A DNA stretch of 64,000 nucleotides from the NCBI GenBank assembly GCA_030019445.1, contig JASEEU010000001.1, forward strand, positions 434,001-498,000, in the 5' to 3' direction. The stretch comes from Anaerosomatales bacterium. Lineage in GTDB: Bacteria; Actinomycetota; Coriobacteriia; Anaerosomatales; Anaerosomataceae. Positions 17,755-26,264 of this stretch are shown here, piece by piece. Both the position numbers and the translations under genes were made by a program. The first letter of the stretch is position 1. Each line of letters begins with the position of its first letter. The notes beneath the pieces were generated by a model that did no database searches, was not told where the DNA came from, and saw only the letters and a program-made list of their open reading frames with translations.

Positions 17755-18780
17755 TCACGACACCCGTTCGAGCGTGGAACCAGACGCGGCGAGGATGGGA
17801 GCGATGTCGGACACCAAGGCGTCGAACTCGTCGAACGTGAGCGACTGCGGGCCGTCGCAGCGCGCGTGCTCGGGATCCGGATGCACCTCGACCATGAGCC
17901 CGTCCGCGCCCGCGGCGAGCGCCGCGCGGCACATCGGGGTCACAAGGTCGCGTCGACCGGTGGCGTGCGACGGGTCAACGACGACCGGCAGATGGGTGAG
18001 CGTCTTCAGCGCCGCGACGGCCGCCAGGTCGAGCGTGTTGCGCGTGTACGTCTCGAAGGTGCGTATCCCGCGCTCGCAGAGGATGACGTCGCGGTTGCCG
18101 CCCTTGAGGACGTACTCGGCGGCCGAGAGGAGCTCCTCGATGGTGGCCGAGAGGCCCCGCTTCAACAGCACGGGGCGGTGCATGGTGCCCAGCTCGTCCA
18201 GGAGCATGAAGTTCTGCATGTTCCGCGCGCCGACCTGCAGGATGTCCGCGTACGTGGCGACCTTCTCGGCATCGCGCACGTCGAGGACCTCGGTGACGAC
18301 CGGGAGCCCGGTGGCGTCCCCGGCTTCGCGCAGGAGCTTGAGCCCCTCCTCCCCCATGCCCTGGAACGCGTAGGGGCTCGTGCGGGGCTTGTACGCGCCG
18401 CCGCGCAGCATCGCGGCGCCAGCGGCCTTCACCGCCTCGGCGGTGGCCATGACCTGCTCGGCCGACTCGATGGAGCACGGCCCGGCGATGAGCGCCACCG
18501 CGCCGCCGCCGATCGCGACATCCCCGACGCGCACGACCGTCGGCTCCGGCTGGAAGTCCCTCGACACGAGCTTGTAGGGCTTCAGCACGCGGATGACGCT
18601 CTCGACGCCGGGGAACCCCTCGAGCTCGAGGGAGTAGATCACCTCGCGGTCGCCGATGACGCCGATGATGGTCTTGATCTCGCCCTCGGACAGGTGCGCC
18701 TCGGCACCGGCCTCCCGCAGGTGGGACACGACGTGTTCGACCTCGCCGGGGGTAGCGTGGTCGCGCATGATCACAAGCAT
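17755..18780 (-). CDS. aroF: 3-deoxy-7-phosphoheptulonate synthase, type I-beta
   Basis: This 341-residue first enzyme of the shikimate pathway has an N-terminal ferredoxin-like regulatory domain of about 70 residues ([18 protein letters not shown]) before the TIM barrel. Barrel motifs are [41 protein letters not shown] and [13 protein letters not shown]. The ATG at 18780 is favoured because AGGAG sits nine bases upstream. A GTG two codons earlier is possible. It is followed two bases later by tyrA. Confidence 0.95.
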   Translation of the reverse strand: MLVIMRDHATPGEVEHVVSHLREAGAEAHLSEGEIKTIIGVIGDREVIYSLELEGFPGVESVIRVLKPYKLVSRDFQPEPTVVRVGDVAIGGGAVALIAGPCSIESAEQVMATAEAVKAAGAAMLRGGAYKPRTSPYAFQGMGEEGLKLLREAGDATGLPVVTEVLDVRDAEKVATYADILQVGARNMQNFMLLDELGTMHRPVLLKRGLSATIEELLSAAEYVLKGGNRDVILCERGIRTFETYTRNTLDLAAVAALKTLTHLPVVVDPSHATGRRDLVTPMCRAALAAGADGLMVEVHPDPEHARCDGPQSLTFDEFDALVSDIAPILAASGSTLERVS

Positions 18781-18846
18781 CGTCACTCACTCCTCAAGCA
18801 CGCGGCGCGTGCGTCGTGGCGGTCATCCGGTCCGCCACGCAGGGAG

Positions 18847-19947
18847 CTAGATGCTTCCCAGGCGCGCGGCGACCGCTTCCATCGCCCGGACGGTGATCTC
18901 CGTGTCCGTCGGTGTACCGATACCCACACGCAACGCGGGCGCGTTGCCGAAGTCCCGGACGATGACGCCCTCCTCGAGCAGGGCCTCGAAGACTTCGACC
19001 GGTCGCTCGGTCGCGAAGTAGACGAAGTTCGTCTCCGATCGCGCATAGCCGATGCCGAGCCGGTCGAAGCACGAATACAGGTAGGTCTTCTGTTCCTGGT
19101 TCTCCGCGCGGCGGCGCCGCACCTCGGCCTCGTCGTCGAGCGAGTAGTACGCGGCCACCTGGCCGACCGTGTTGACGTTGAACGGCTCGCGCAGAGCGTC
19201 GATCGCGCGCACGAGCGGCTCGGGGCAGAGCGCGTAGCCGGTCCTCAGCCCCGCGAGCGAGTAGATCTTCGAGAACGTCCGGGTGACCACGAGCGGCCGC
19301 GCGCCGTCGAACCACTCCGACGCGTCCGGGTAGTCGGAGGCCGTGACGAACTCGAAGTACGCCTCATCGACGACGACGAGGACGTGCTCGGGCACGCGCT
19401 GCATGAACCGCGCGAACGCCTCGCGGCCGTACGCGGTCCCGGTGGGGTTGTTGGGGTTGCACAGGAACAGCAGCCGCGTCCGGTCCGTCACCGCGTCGAG
19501 CATCGCCTCGAGGTCGTGCGTCTGCGCGGCATCGAGCGGTACCCGCACGTGCGTGGCGCCGAAGTGGTCGGTCACCATCGAGTACACGATGAAGGACGGC
19601 CACGCGTAGACGACCTCGTCACCGGGTCTGAGGACGGCTTGCGCGATGAGGCGCAGGATCTCGTTGGAGCCGTTGCCGATGACGACGTTGGCCACCGGCA
19701 CGCCGAGACGGTCAGCTAGCTTGCCCCGCAGCGCGCGGCACGCGCCGTCGGGATAGCGGTTCATCCGGGGAAGCACCGCCTCCATCGCGCGAACAGCGGT
19801 GGGGACCGGTCCGCAGGGATGCTCGTTGCTCGAGAGCTTGAGGACGACGTCCTTGCCCGAGCGCTCCCGCACCTGGCTCACGCGCAGACCGGGCTCGTAC
19901 GGCCTCAGACGGCCGACCTCGGGTCGTATGATCTCGTCCCAGCGCAC
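18847..19947 (-). CDS. hisC: Histidinol-phosphate / aromatic aminotransferase
   Basis: This 366-residue class I/II PLP aminotransferase has SSNEHPCGP near the N-terminus, CNPNNPTGTAYGR, DEAYFEFV and the PLP-lysine motif TRTFSKIYSLAGLRTGY. Its position directly before aroF-tyrA-aroA, with no other his genes nearby, suggests it also or mainly transaminates prephenate-derived keto acids, as HisC does in several Bacillota. The start is GTG 19947 with AGGAG nine bases upstream. Upstream in-frame starts would run into the preceding gene. Confidence 0.88.
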   Translation of the reverse strand: MRWDEIIRPEVGRLRPYEPGLRVSQVRERSGKDVVLKLSSNEHPCGPVPTAVRAMEAVLPRMNRYPDGACRALRGKLADRLGVPVANVVIGNGSNEILRLIAQAVLRPGDEVVYAWPSFIVYSMVTDHFGATHVRVPLDAAQTHDLEAMLDAVTDRTRLLFLCNPNNPTGTAYGREAFARFMQRVPEHVLVVVDEAYFEFVTASDYPDASEWFDGARPLVVTRTFSKIYSLAGLRTGYALCPEPLVRAIDALREPFNVNTVGQVAAYYSLDDEAEVRRRRAENQEQKTYLYSCFDRLGIGYARSETNFVYFATERPVEVFEALLEEGVIVRDFGNAPALRVGIGTPTDTEITVRAMEAVAARLGSI

Positions 19948-20008
19948 GCCTCGCCCCTCCTCGCGGGTATCGAAGGATTGTGCCGCTTTGCGGCGCGTCC
20001 CGCAACCG

Positions 20009-20623
20009 CTACGCGTCGAAGCCGCACGCGGGCACGCCGAATCCGAGCAGGCTGGCGTAGCCGTCATCGATGCGGATCCGCGCTCCGGTGGCGTTACCCA
20101 CCCGCAGACGCCACGCGGTCTCATGCGGCAGGCCGAGAAGGTGCGCGACGAGCGCGCGCACGACCCCGCCATGCGCGACGACCGCGGTGCGTCCCTCCTC
20201 GGCCACCAGCTCCTCGGCCACCGAGCACACCCGGGAGTAGAACGCGTCCCATGGCTCCCCTACGACACGCATGCCGTCCGGCGCCGGGAGACCGGGCTGC
20301 TCTACGGCCATGCCGCGCGCGGAGATCTCCTCGAAGGTGAGCCCCTCGGCGGGGCCGAAGTCTACCTCGGCGAGCCCGTCACGCACGAGGAGCGGCACGC
20401 CGCACCCCGCGACGTGCACGGAGACGGCCATCGCGCGCTGCAGCGGCGACGTGTAGACGCGGACGGGGCGCCACTCGGTGAGCGCCACGACGAGGTCGGC
20501 GGCCTGCTCTTCACCGCGCCGCGTGAACGGGGAGTCGCCGCGCCCCACGTAGCGACGCTCGGTGTTGGCGACGGTCTCGGGGTGCCGGACGATGAGCAGC
20601 TCGGTGCCGCACGGCGCGCTCAT
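20009..20623 (-). CDS. cobC: Alpha-ribazole-5'-phosphate phosphatase-like histidine phosphatase
   Basis: This 204-residue protein belongs to the histidine phosphatase superfamily. It carries VRHPETVANTERRYVGR, with Pro replacing the commoner Gly in RHGE, then SPLQRAM and VAHGGVVRAL with the second catalytic His. Its last-gene position in cobU-cobT-cobS, with an ATGA overlap onto cobS, supports a role in removing the 5' phosphate during nucleotide-loop assembly of cobalamin. Sequence alone could not exclude a phosphoglycerate-mutase-like enzyme. Confidence 0.8.
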   Translation of the reverse strand: MSAPCGTELLIVRHPETVANTERRYVGRGDSPFTRRGEEQAADLVVALTEWRPVRVYTSPLQRAMAVSVHVAGCGVPLLVRDGLAEVDFGPAEGLTFEEISARGMAVEQPGLPAPDGMRVVGEPWDAFYSRVCSVAEELVAEEGRTAVVAHGGVVRALVAHLLGLPHETAWRLRVGNATGARIRIDDGYASLLGFGVPACGFDA

Positions 20624-21369
20624 GCGAGCCCGCCCACGAGCGCCCCTGCCACGAGCACAGCCGTCTCCACCACCACGATCACGGCGCCGAGCACGTCGCC
20701 CGTAACGCCCCCGAACCTGCGCGCAAGCCACCATGCCGAGACGACCGCGACCACGACGCCGCCGACCACGATCGCCACTCGCTCGGGGGCTTGTCGGACG
20801 GCCATGAGGGCGACGAGCGGCAGCGCGGCGACGAACGCGCCCTGGACGCTCTCGCGCCGGGCGAGCGACGCCGCCAGACCCTCCGGGCGGGCAGCGCGAT
20901 GCTGGCTGAGCGCCATCGCAGCCGCCCACCGTCCGAGCACCGGGGCCGCGCCGAGCGCCCACCACGAGCCGCTGTCGATGATCACGCCCGCAGCGAGGGC
21001 CTGCAGCAGCAGGCCCAGGCCGATAGCCGCCACACCGAAAGCGCCCGTGCGGCTGTCGCGCATGACGGCGAGCCGCTCGTCGACGTCGCCGCGCGCTCCA
21101 AGCGCATCGGCGGTGTCCGCGAGGCCGTCCCAGTGCAGCAGACGGCTCAGTACCGCCCACGAGCACACGACGATCGCGCCCACGAGCAGGGCCGCCGGGC
21201 CGTCGTCCGCACCCGCCCACGCGGCCGCGGACGCGAGCCCCACGCCCAGAGCGCCGAACAGCAGCCCGACCCACGAGAACCAGCGCGCCGGACGGTCGCC
21301 CACCCCGCCGGGCAATGGAAGGATCGTCAGGACGCGAAGTGCCGTCGCGATGTCCCGCAGGAACCGCAC
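20620..21369 (-). CDS. cobS: Adenosylcobinamide-GDP ribazoletransferase (cobalamin synthase)
   Basis: This polytopic membrane protein of about 249 residues joins adenosylcobinamide-GDP to alpha-ribazole (phosphate). The diagnostic motif is HWDGLADTADALGARGD near residue 80, with ALRVLTILPLPG at the N-terminus and at least six hydrophobic helices. I take GTG 21369 because GGGGAG lies five bases upstream. GTG 21375, which would overlap the cobT stop as GTGA, is the alternative. Confidence 0.93.
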   Translation of the reverse strand: MRFLRDIATALRVLTILPLPGGVGDRPARWFSWVGLLFGALGVGLASAAAWAGADDGPAALLVGAIVVCSWAVLSRLLHWDGLADTADALGARGDVDERLAVMRDSRTGAFGVAAIGLGLLLQALAAGVIIDSGSWWALGAAPVLGRWAAAMALSQHRAARPEGLAASLARRESVQGAFVAALPLVALMAVRQAPERVAIVVGGVVVAVVSAWWLARRFGGVTGDVLGAVIVVVETAVLVAGALVGGLA

Positions 21370-21371
21370 CC

Positions 21372-22439
21372 TCACTCCCCGCTTCCCGAGACGCCCGCCG
21401 AGGCGAACGTCGCCATGCCGCTCATGACCTCGCACGCCGCGGCCATGATGTCCATGGCCAGCGCGGCGCCTGTGCCCTCACCGAGCCGCATGTCGAGCTC
21501 GAGCACGGGCGTGAGCCCGAGCGCCCCGAGCACCGTCCCGTGACCCGGTTCAGCCGAGCGGTGCGACGGGAACAGGTACCCGCTCGCCGCGGGGCAGAGG
21601 TTCACGGCGGCAAGCGCCGCGGCGCCCGCGATGAATCCGTCGCTCACGACCGGCAGCCCGGCCGAGGCGCATCCGATGAAGACGCCCGCGAGTCCCGCGA
21701 TCTCAAGCCCGCCGACCGCAGCGAGGACGCCGAGCGCATCGAGGCGAGCGACGTCGTTCACTTGGAGCGCGTGTGCGATGACGCGGGCCTTGCGCTCCAC
21801 GCCCGCGGCATCGAGCCCGGTGCCCGCGCCGACGACGCCACCGGGGTCTGCGCCGCAGTACGCGGCCGTCAGCGCCGCGGCCGCCGTGCTGTTGCCGATG
21901 CCCATCTCGCCGGTGCCGACGAGCCGCACGCCCTCCTCGGCAAGCTCCTGTGCGACGCGTACCCCGACGAGCACGGCCTCGGCGGCCTCCTCACGCGACA
22001 TCGCAGGGCCTGTCGAGAAGTCCGCGGTCCCGGGACGCACCTTGGCGTGCACGACGCCGTCGATGCCGCTGACGTCCCCGGCGACGCCCACGTCCACGAG
22101 CACGAGGCGCGCCCCCGCGTGGCGGGCGAGCTGGTTGATCGCCGCGCCGCCCGCCGAGAAGTTCGCGACCATCTGGGCGGTGACCTCCGGCGGGTAGGGG
22201 CTCACGCCCTGCGCGGTGACCCCGTGGTCTCCCGCCATGAGCACGATCGCCATGGGCGCGACCGCCGGGTGCGCGGTGCGCTGGAGCGTCGCCACGCGCG
22301 CGGCGATCGTCTCGAGCTTGCCGAGGCTGCGCGGCGGCTTGGTGAGGGAGTCGAGGCGCTGCCACGCCGCAGCCTCGAAGGTGACATCAGGCTCGTTCAC
22401 GCTCGCGACGAGGTCGTGCAGGCGCTGTTCGAAGGTCAT
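21372..22439 (-). CDS. cobT: Nicotinate-nucleotide--dimethylbenzimidazole phosphoribosyltransferase
   Basis: This 355-residue enzyme makes alpha-ribazole phosphate, the lower-ligand nucleotide of cobalamin. Motifs include LTKPPRSLGKLE near residue 32, MAGDHGVTAQGVSPYP, ANFSAGGAAINQLAR and GTGEMGIGNSTAAAAL, with the catalytic Glu near the C-terminus (LDMRLGEGTGAAL). The ATG at 22439 overlaps the cobU stop as ATGA. Confidence 0.95.
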   Translation of the reverse strand: MTFEQRLHDLVASVNEPDVTFEAAAWQRLDSLTKPPRSLGKLETIAARVATLQRTAHPAVAPMAIVLMAGDHGVTAQGVSPYPPEVTAQMVANFSAGGAAINQLARHAGARLVLVDVGVAGDVSGIDGVVHAKVRPGTADFSTGPAMSREEAAEAVLVGVRVAQELAEEGVRLVGTGEMGIGNSTAAAALTAAYCGADPGGVVGAGTGLDAAGVERKARVIAHALQVNDVARLDALGVLAAVGGLEIAGLAGVFIGCASAGLPVVSDGFIAGAAALAAVNLCPAASGYLFPSHRSAEPGHGTVLGALGLTPVLELDMRLGEGTGAALAMDIMAAACEVMSGMATFASAGVSGSGE

Positions 22440-23026
22440 CCGTCCTCCCTGTCGGGTCCGTCCGGCCATGCCGCCGTCACCGGCAGCGATCCCAGGTCCA
22501 CGCATCTCCCGGCGACCACGAGGTACGCCGCGTCGGCGGCGTCGACGAGCTGCCTCGTCGCACGGCCGAGAAGGTCACGGAACAGCCTCCCGCTCGCCGA
22601 GACGGGCACCACGCCCCACCCGACCTCGTTCGTCACCACGATCGTGTCACCGTCGCGGTCACGGATAGCCGCTACGAGCCCGCCTACGGCCTTCTCGGCG
22701 GCCTTCTCGGCCTGGCCGGAGACAGACGCGCCCCACACGTCGAGCGGCGCGAGAGCGCGCGTCACGAGCGCGCCGAGGCAGTCGATGAGCACGACCTCGG
22801 CGGGACGGACGTCGTCGAGCCACGAGACGGCGTCGCGCGCTTCAAGCGTCCTGAAGCCCACCGGACGCTCCGTCCGGTGCCGGCGGATGCGGCGGGACAT
22901 CTCGTCATCGGCCTCGTCGCCCGCGACGACGACGGCGACCGGCGCCCCTCGCTGCGCCGCGAGCTCGGTGGCGGCGGCCGACTTACCGCCACGCACGGGG
23001 CCGGTCAGAACGACGAGCGCCATCAC
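22436..23026 (-). CDS. cobU: Adenosylcobinamide kinase / adenosylcobinamide-phosphate guanylyltransferase
   Basis: This 196-residue P-loop protein (GPVRGGKSAAATELA at residues 9-23) phosphorylates adenosylcobinamide and then activates it with GTP. VVLIDCLGALV and VVTNEVGWGVVP are family motifs. The start is either GTG 23026 (GTGA overlap with rluB) or the next codon ATG 23023. It opens the cobU-cobT-cobS-cobC set, which covers only the late nucleotide-loop steps, consistent with corrinoid salvage unless the ring-building genes are elsewhere. Confidence 0.94.
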   Translation of the reverse strand: MMALVVLTGPVRGGKSAAATELAAQRGAPVAVVVAGDEADDEMSRRIRRHRTERPVGFRTLEARDAVSWLDDVRPAEVVLIDCLGALVTRALAPLDVWGASVSGQAEKAAEKAVGGLVAAIRDRDGDTIVVTNEVGWGVVPVSASGRLFRDLLGRATRQLVDAADAAYLVVAGRCVDLGSLPVTAAWPDGPDREDG

Positions 23027-23766
23027 GCCTCACCCTGCCCCGAGAGCCCGGCCGCATCGCGCAAGGCTGCGACCTCGGCGGCGGAGAGGGTTCGGGTCGC
23101 ACCCTCCTCGAGCGTCCCGAGCGTCAGCGGCCCGAACGCGACGCGCGTGAGCGCGCGTACCGGGTGCCCGACGTGCGAGAGCATCCTTCGCACCTGGCGC
23201 TTGCGGCCCTCGGCGATCGTCAGACGAACGGTCGCGACACCCGCCCCCTCGGCCACCAGCTCGACCTCCGCGGGCTTGGTCGGGCCGTCGTCGAGCGTCA
23301 CGCCGCGCGCGAGCGCGCGCAGGTCCGCATCGTCCGGGACGCCGTCGACCTCGGCGACGTACGTCTTGCGCACGTGGAAGCGCGGGTGCATGAGCCGGTG
23401 CGCGAGCTCGCCGTCGTCGGTGAGCAGGAGCAGACCGGTGGTGTCGCGGTCGAGCCTGCCCACCGAGAAGAGCCGGCGCGACGTCTCCGGGAACAGGTCG
23501 GCCACGGTCGCCCGCCCCTGCGGGTCGTCCATCGTCGTGACATACCCGGCGGGCTTGTTGAGCACGAAGTACGCGTGTCCTTCGGGCGGCAGGACGGGCT
23601 TCCCGTCCACCGCCACGACGTCACCGGCCGCGACCCGGGTGCCCGGCTGTGTGACGACGGTCCCGTTGACCGCCACCCGGCCCGACTCGATCACCGTCTC
23701 GGCGCCCCGTCGCGACGCGACGCCCGCCCGAGCGAGGAACTTCTGCAGGCGTTCGCCCTCGGTCAT
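23023..23766 (-). CDS. rluB: Pseudouridine synthase, RluB/RsuA family
   Basis: This 247-residue protein has an N-terminal S4 RNA-binding domain (RLQKFLARAGVASRRGAE) and a pseudouridine synthase domain with the catalytic motif SVGRLDRDTTGLLLLTDDG, the Asp being essential. LNKPAGYVTTMDDPQGR and RKRQVRRMLSHVGHPVRAL are further family signatures. RluB modifies 23S rRNA near position 2605. RsuA-type 16S specificity cannot be excluded from sequence. It follows scpB by three bases, the widespread scpA-scpB-rluB order. Confidence 0.92.
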   Translation of the reverse strand: MTEGERLQKFLARAGVASRRGAETVIESGRVAVNGTVVTQPGTRVAAGDVVAVDGKPVLPPEGHAYFVLNKPAGYVTTMDDPQGRATVADLFPETSRRLFSVGRLDRDTTGLLLLTDDGELAHRLMHPRFHVRKTYVAEVDGVPDDADLRALARGVTLDDGPTKPAEVELVAEGAGVATVRLTIAEGRKRQVRRMLSHVGHPVRALTRVAFGPLTLGTLEEGATRTLSAAEVAALRDAAGLSGQGEA

Positions 23767-23769
23767 CGA

Positions 23770-24420
23770 TCAGTCGTCCCCGTTCTCGTCCTCGTCGTCG
23801 TCCGCCTCGTCGTCCTCGTACTCTTCCTCGGTGGCGCCGAGCGCCGACCCATCGAGCGCGTTCAGCCGCTCGCGGATGGCCCGCTCGGTCTCCGGCTCGG
23901 GAGCGAACTCCTCGAGGGGCGGCAGTCCCGCGAGGTCTTTGAGCCCGAACTTCTCGAGGAAGACGCGGGTCGTCCCGTAGAGGATCGCGTTGCCCGCGTT
24001 CTTGTCGCGACCGACCTCCTTGACGAGCCCCTTCTCGACCAGAGAGGCGATGACCGCCTCGCTGTTCACCCCGCGGACCGCGTTCACACCCTGACGCGTC
24101 ACCGGCTGGTGGTACGCCACCACGGCGAGCGCCTCGAGGGCCGCCTGCGACAGACGGCGCGTGTCCCACGACAGCACGAAGTGCTCGACGTGGTGGTGGA
24201 ACGCGGGGTGTGTGTAGAGTCGCCACCCGCCCGCGACCTCGCGCAGCTGGAACCCGCGCTCATCGGCGGCGTACTCCTCGGACAGCGCGCGCAGCGCGGC
24301 ATCCACGTCGGCTTTGGCGGCCTCGAGGATGCTCGCCAGCCTGGCCGAGGATACGGGCTCGTCGCTCACGAACAGCAGCGCCTCCAGCGCGCCGCGCAGC
24401 TCGCGTGAGATGTCGGTCAT
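23770..24420 (-). CDS. scpB: Segregation and condensation protein B
   Basis: This 216-residue winged-helix protein partners with ScpA and SMC in chromosome condensation. Recognisable are LEALLFVSDEPVS at the N-terminus, LSQAALEALAVVAYHQPVTR in the first winged helix and VEKGLVKEVGRDKNAGNAILYGTT in the second. The last 30 residues are a highly acidic tail (EEEYEDDEADDDEDENGDD), longer than usual. The gene overlaps scpA by four bases. Confidence 0.94.
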   Translation of the reverse strand: MTDISRELRGALEALLFVSDEPVSSARLASILEAAKADVDAALRALSEEYAADERGFQLREVAGGWRLYTHPAFHHHVEHFVLSWDTRRLSQAALEALAVVAYHQPVTRQGVNAVRGVNSEAVIASLVEKGLVKEVGRDKNAGNAILYGTTRVFLEKFGLKDLAGLPPLEEFAPEPETERAIRERLNALDGSALGATEEEYEDDEADDDEDENGDD

Positions 24421-25166
24421 CGCACTCCCTCGTTCTCGATCGTCTCCACTTCGATGTCCCCGAAGATCGTCTCCTGGCGCAACACGACCTCGCCACGCTT
24501 GTAGAGCTCGAGGATGGCGAGGAAGGTCACGACGACCTCCTCGCGGCTCGCACCCGCGTACACCAGCTCGCTGAACGAGACCCGCCGCTCGCGCCGGACG
24601 CGGTGCGCGACGAGGTCGACGTGGTCTTCCAGGCTGATGGGCGCCGAGGCGATGTGCTCCGCCTCGAGCAGGAAGATCTCGCGGCGGAAGACGAGCTCGG
24701 CGCAGGTGACCGCAAGCGTGTGCAGCGTCACGCCCTCGAGGAAGTCGGGCATCAGGTGCAGGAAGGGCTCCTCGAGCCCGGCGGCTCGCGGGTGGGTGCG
24801 GGCAGCGGCCTCGTAACGGCCGGACAGCTCGAGCGAGGCGTTCTTGAACTGCTTGTACGTCAGCAGCCGCGCGATGAGCAGCTCGCGCGCCTCTTCAGGC
24901 GGCAGGTCGTCGAACTCCTCGAGCGCGGCATCCGCGGTCTCGGGCAGCATGCGCGCGGCTTTGAGCTCGAGCAGCGTCGCCGCCACGAGCAGGAAGTCGC
25001 TCGCGACGTCGAGGTCGAGGTCGCGCATGCGCTCGACGTGGGCCAGGTACTGGTCGGCGATCTCGGCTATCGAGAGCTCGGCGACGTCCACCTTCTGCTT
25101 GGCCACGAGGTGGAGCAGGAGGTCGAAGGGCCCCTCGAAGACGTCGGTCTTGACGGTGTAGCCCAT
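24417..25166 (-). CDS. scpA: Segregation and condensation protein A
   Basis: This 249-residue kleisin bridges the SMC heads. The N-terminus FEGPFDLLLHLVAKQKVDVAELSIAEIADQ-type region (residues 9-38) and YLAHVERMRDLDLDVASDFL are diagnostic of the ScpA N-domain. The C-terminal winged helix includes SREEVVVTFLAILELYKRGEV. It follows trpS by six bases. Confidence 0.95.
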   Translation of the reverse strand: MGYTVKTDVFEGPFDLLLHLVAKQKVDVAELSIAEIADQYLAHVERMRDLDLDVASDFLLVAATLLELKAARMLPETADAALEEFDDLPPEEARELLIARLLTYKQFKNASLELSGRYEAAARTHPRAAGLEEPFLHLMPDFLEGVTLHTLAVTCAELVFRREIFLLEAEHIASAPISLEDHVDLVAHRVRRERRVSFSELVYAGASREEVVVTFLAILELYKRGEVVLRQETIFGDIEVETIENEGVR

Positions 25167-25172
25167 GAGGCG

Positions 25173-26171
25173 CTACCCGGCGTCGATGTGGAGCGCCGAG
25201 CGGACCTCGGCCATGAGCGACTCGACCGCGGGCCGGACGCGCGCCGCTCCGTCCGCCAGCACCTCCCAGGCGTAGCCGGGCGTGGCGGCAAGCTCCGCCC
25301 GACGCTCCCGGAACGGGCGCAGGTACGCGTTGAGATCCTGGATGAGCGCCTTCTTGTGGGCGACGCATCCGCATTCGGCACCACGGCAGCAGCGGTCCCA
25401 CTCGGCGATGGCGCCGGCGTCCGCGCTCACGAGCTTGTGGATCTGGTGGAGCGGGCAGATGTCCGGGTCGCCGGGGTCGGTCTTGAGCTTGCGTGCCGGG
25501 TCGGTGATCATCCCGCGGACCTTGGCCGCGGTCTCCTCCTCGGTCTCCGAGAGGTAGATCGCGTTGCCGTAGGACTTGGACATCTTGCGGCCGTCGGTGC
25601 CCGGGACGCGCGCGCCCTCCTTCGCGATGATCGCCTGGGGCTCAGGCAGCAGCTCACCGTACTGGTTGTTGAAGCGGCGCACGACCTCCCGCGTCAGCTC
25701 GAGGTGCGGCAGCTGGTCCTCGCCCACCGGCACGAAGTCGCCCTTGACGATGGTGATGTCGGCGGCCTGCAGGAGCGGATAGAGGAAGAAGCCGATGTTG
25801 CCGAGGTCCTTCTCGGTGATCTGCTCGCGCTGCTCCTTGTAGCTCGGGACGCGCTCGAGCCACGGCATCGGGGTGACCATGGAGAGGTAGAGCGTGAGCT
25901 CGGCCACCTCGGGGATGTCGGACTGCCGGTAGATGGTGGACCGCTCCGGGTCGATGCCCGCCGCGATCCAGTCGAGCACCATCTCCTCGGTGAAGCGCCT
26001 GATCGCGTGCGTGTCCTGCCAGTCGCTCGTGAGCGCGTGCCAGTCGGCGACGAAGTAGTACGCGTCGTAGCGCTCCTGGAGCTCCCGCATGTTGAGCAGG
26101 TTGCCGAACCAGTGGCCGAGGGTGAGACGACCGGTGGGCCGGTACCCCGTGAGCACGCGGTTGGTGGTCAT
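25173..26171 (-). CDS. trpS: Tryptophanyl-tRNA synthetase
   Basis: This 332-residue class Ic synthetase charges tRNA-Trp. The HIGH-equivalent is TLGHWFGN near residue 17, and KMSKS lies in GRKMSKSYGN. Between about residues 236 and 272 the protein has the cysteine-rich insert seen in thermophile-type TrpRS that can hold a 4Fe-4S cluster (spacing C-x22-C-x6-C-x2-C). Here the first three cysteines are conserved, but the fourth position is His, and two extra cysteines lie nearby (CCRGAECGCVAHKK). The insert suggests the Thermotoga-like rather than E. coli-like group. Confidence 0.95.
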   Translation of the reverse strand: MTTNRVLTGYRPTGRLTLGHWFGNLLNMRELQERYDAYYFVADWHALTSDWQDTHAIRRFTEEMVLDWIAAGIDPERSTIYRQSDIPEVAELTLYLSMVTPMPWLERVPSYKEQREQITEKDLGNIGFFLYPLLQAADITIVKGDFVPVGEDQLPHLELTREVVRRFNNQYGELLPEPQAIIAKEGARVPGTDGRKMSKSYGNAIYLSETEEETAAKVRGMITDPARKLKTDPGDPDICPLHQIHKLVSADAGAIAEWDRCCRGAECGCVAHKKALIQDLNAYLRPFRERRAELAATPGYAWEVLADGAARVRPAVESLMAEVRSALHIDAG

Positions 26172-26264
26172 ACGGCGAGGCTCCTGACGTCGTGCGGATG
26201 GACGCGCATCATCATACCGTACCCGGCCCGGTCTGACCCGTTCGCGCGGCGTGCCGAGAGCGAC

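Noticed and set aside
20009-20623. Phosphoglycerate mutase
   Set aside because: The histidine phosphatase fold alone would allow it, but the ATGA overlap with cobS and the cobU-cobT-cobS context make alpha-ribazole phosphatase the better call.
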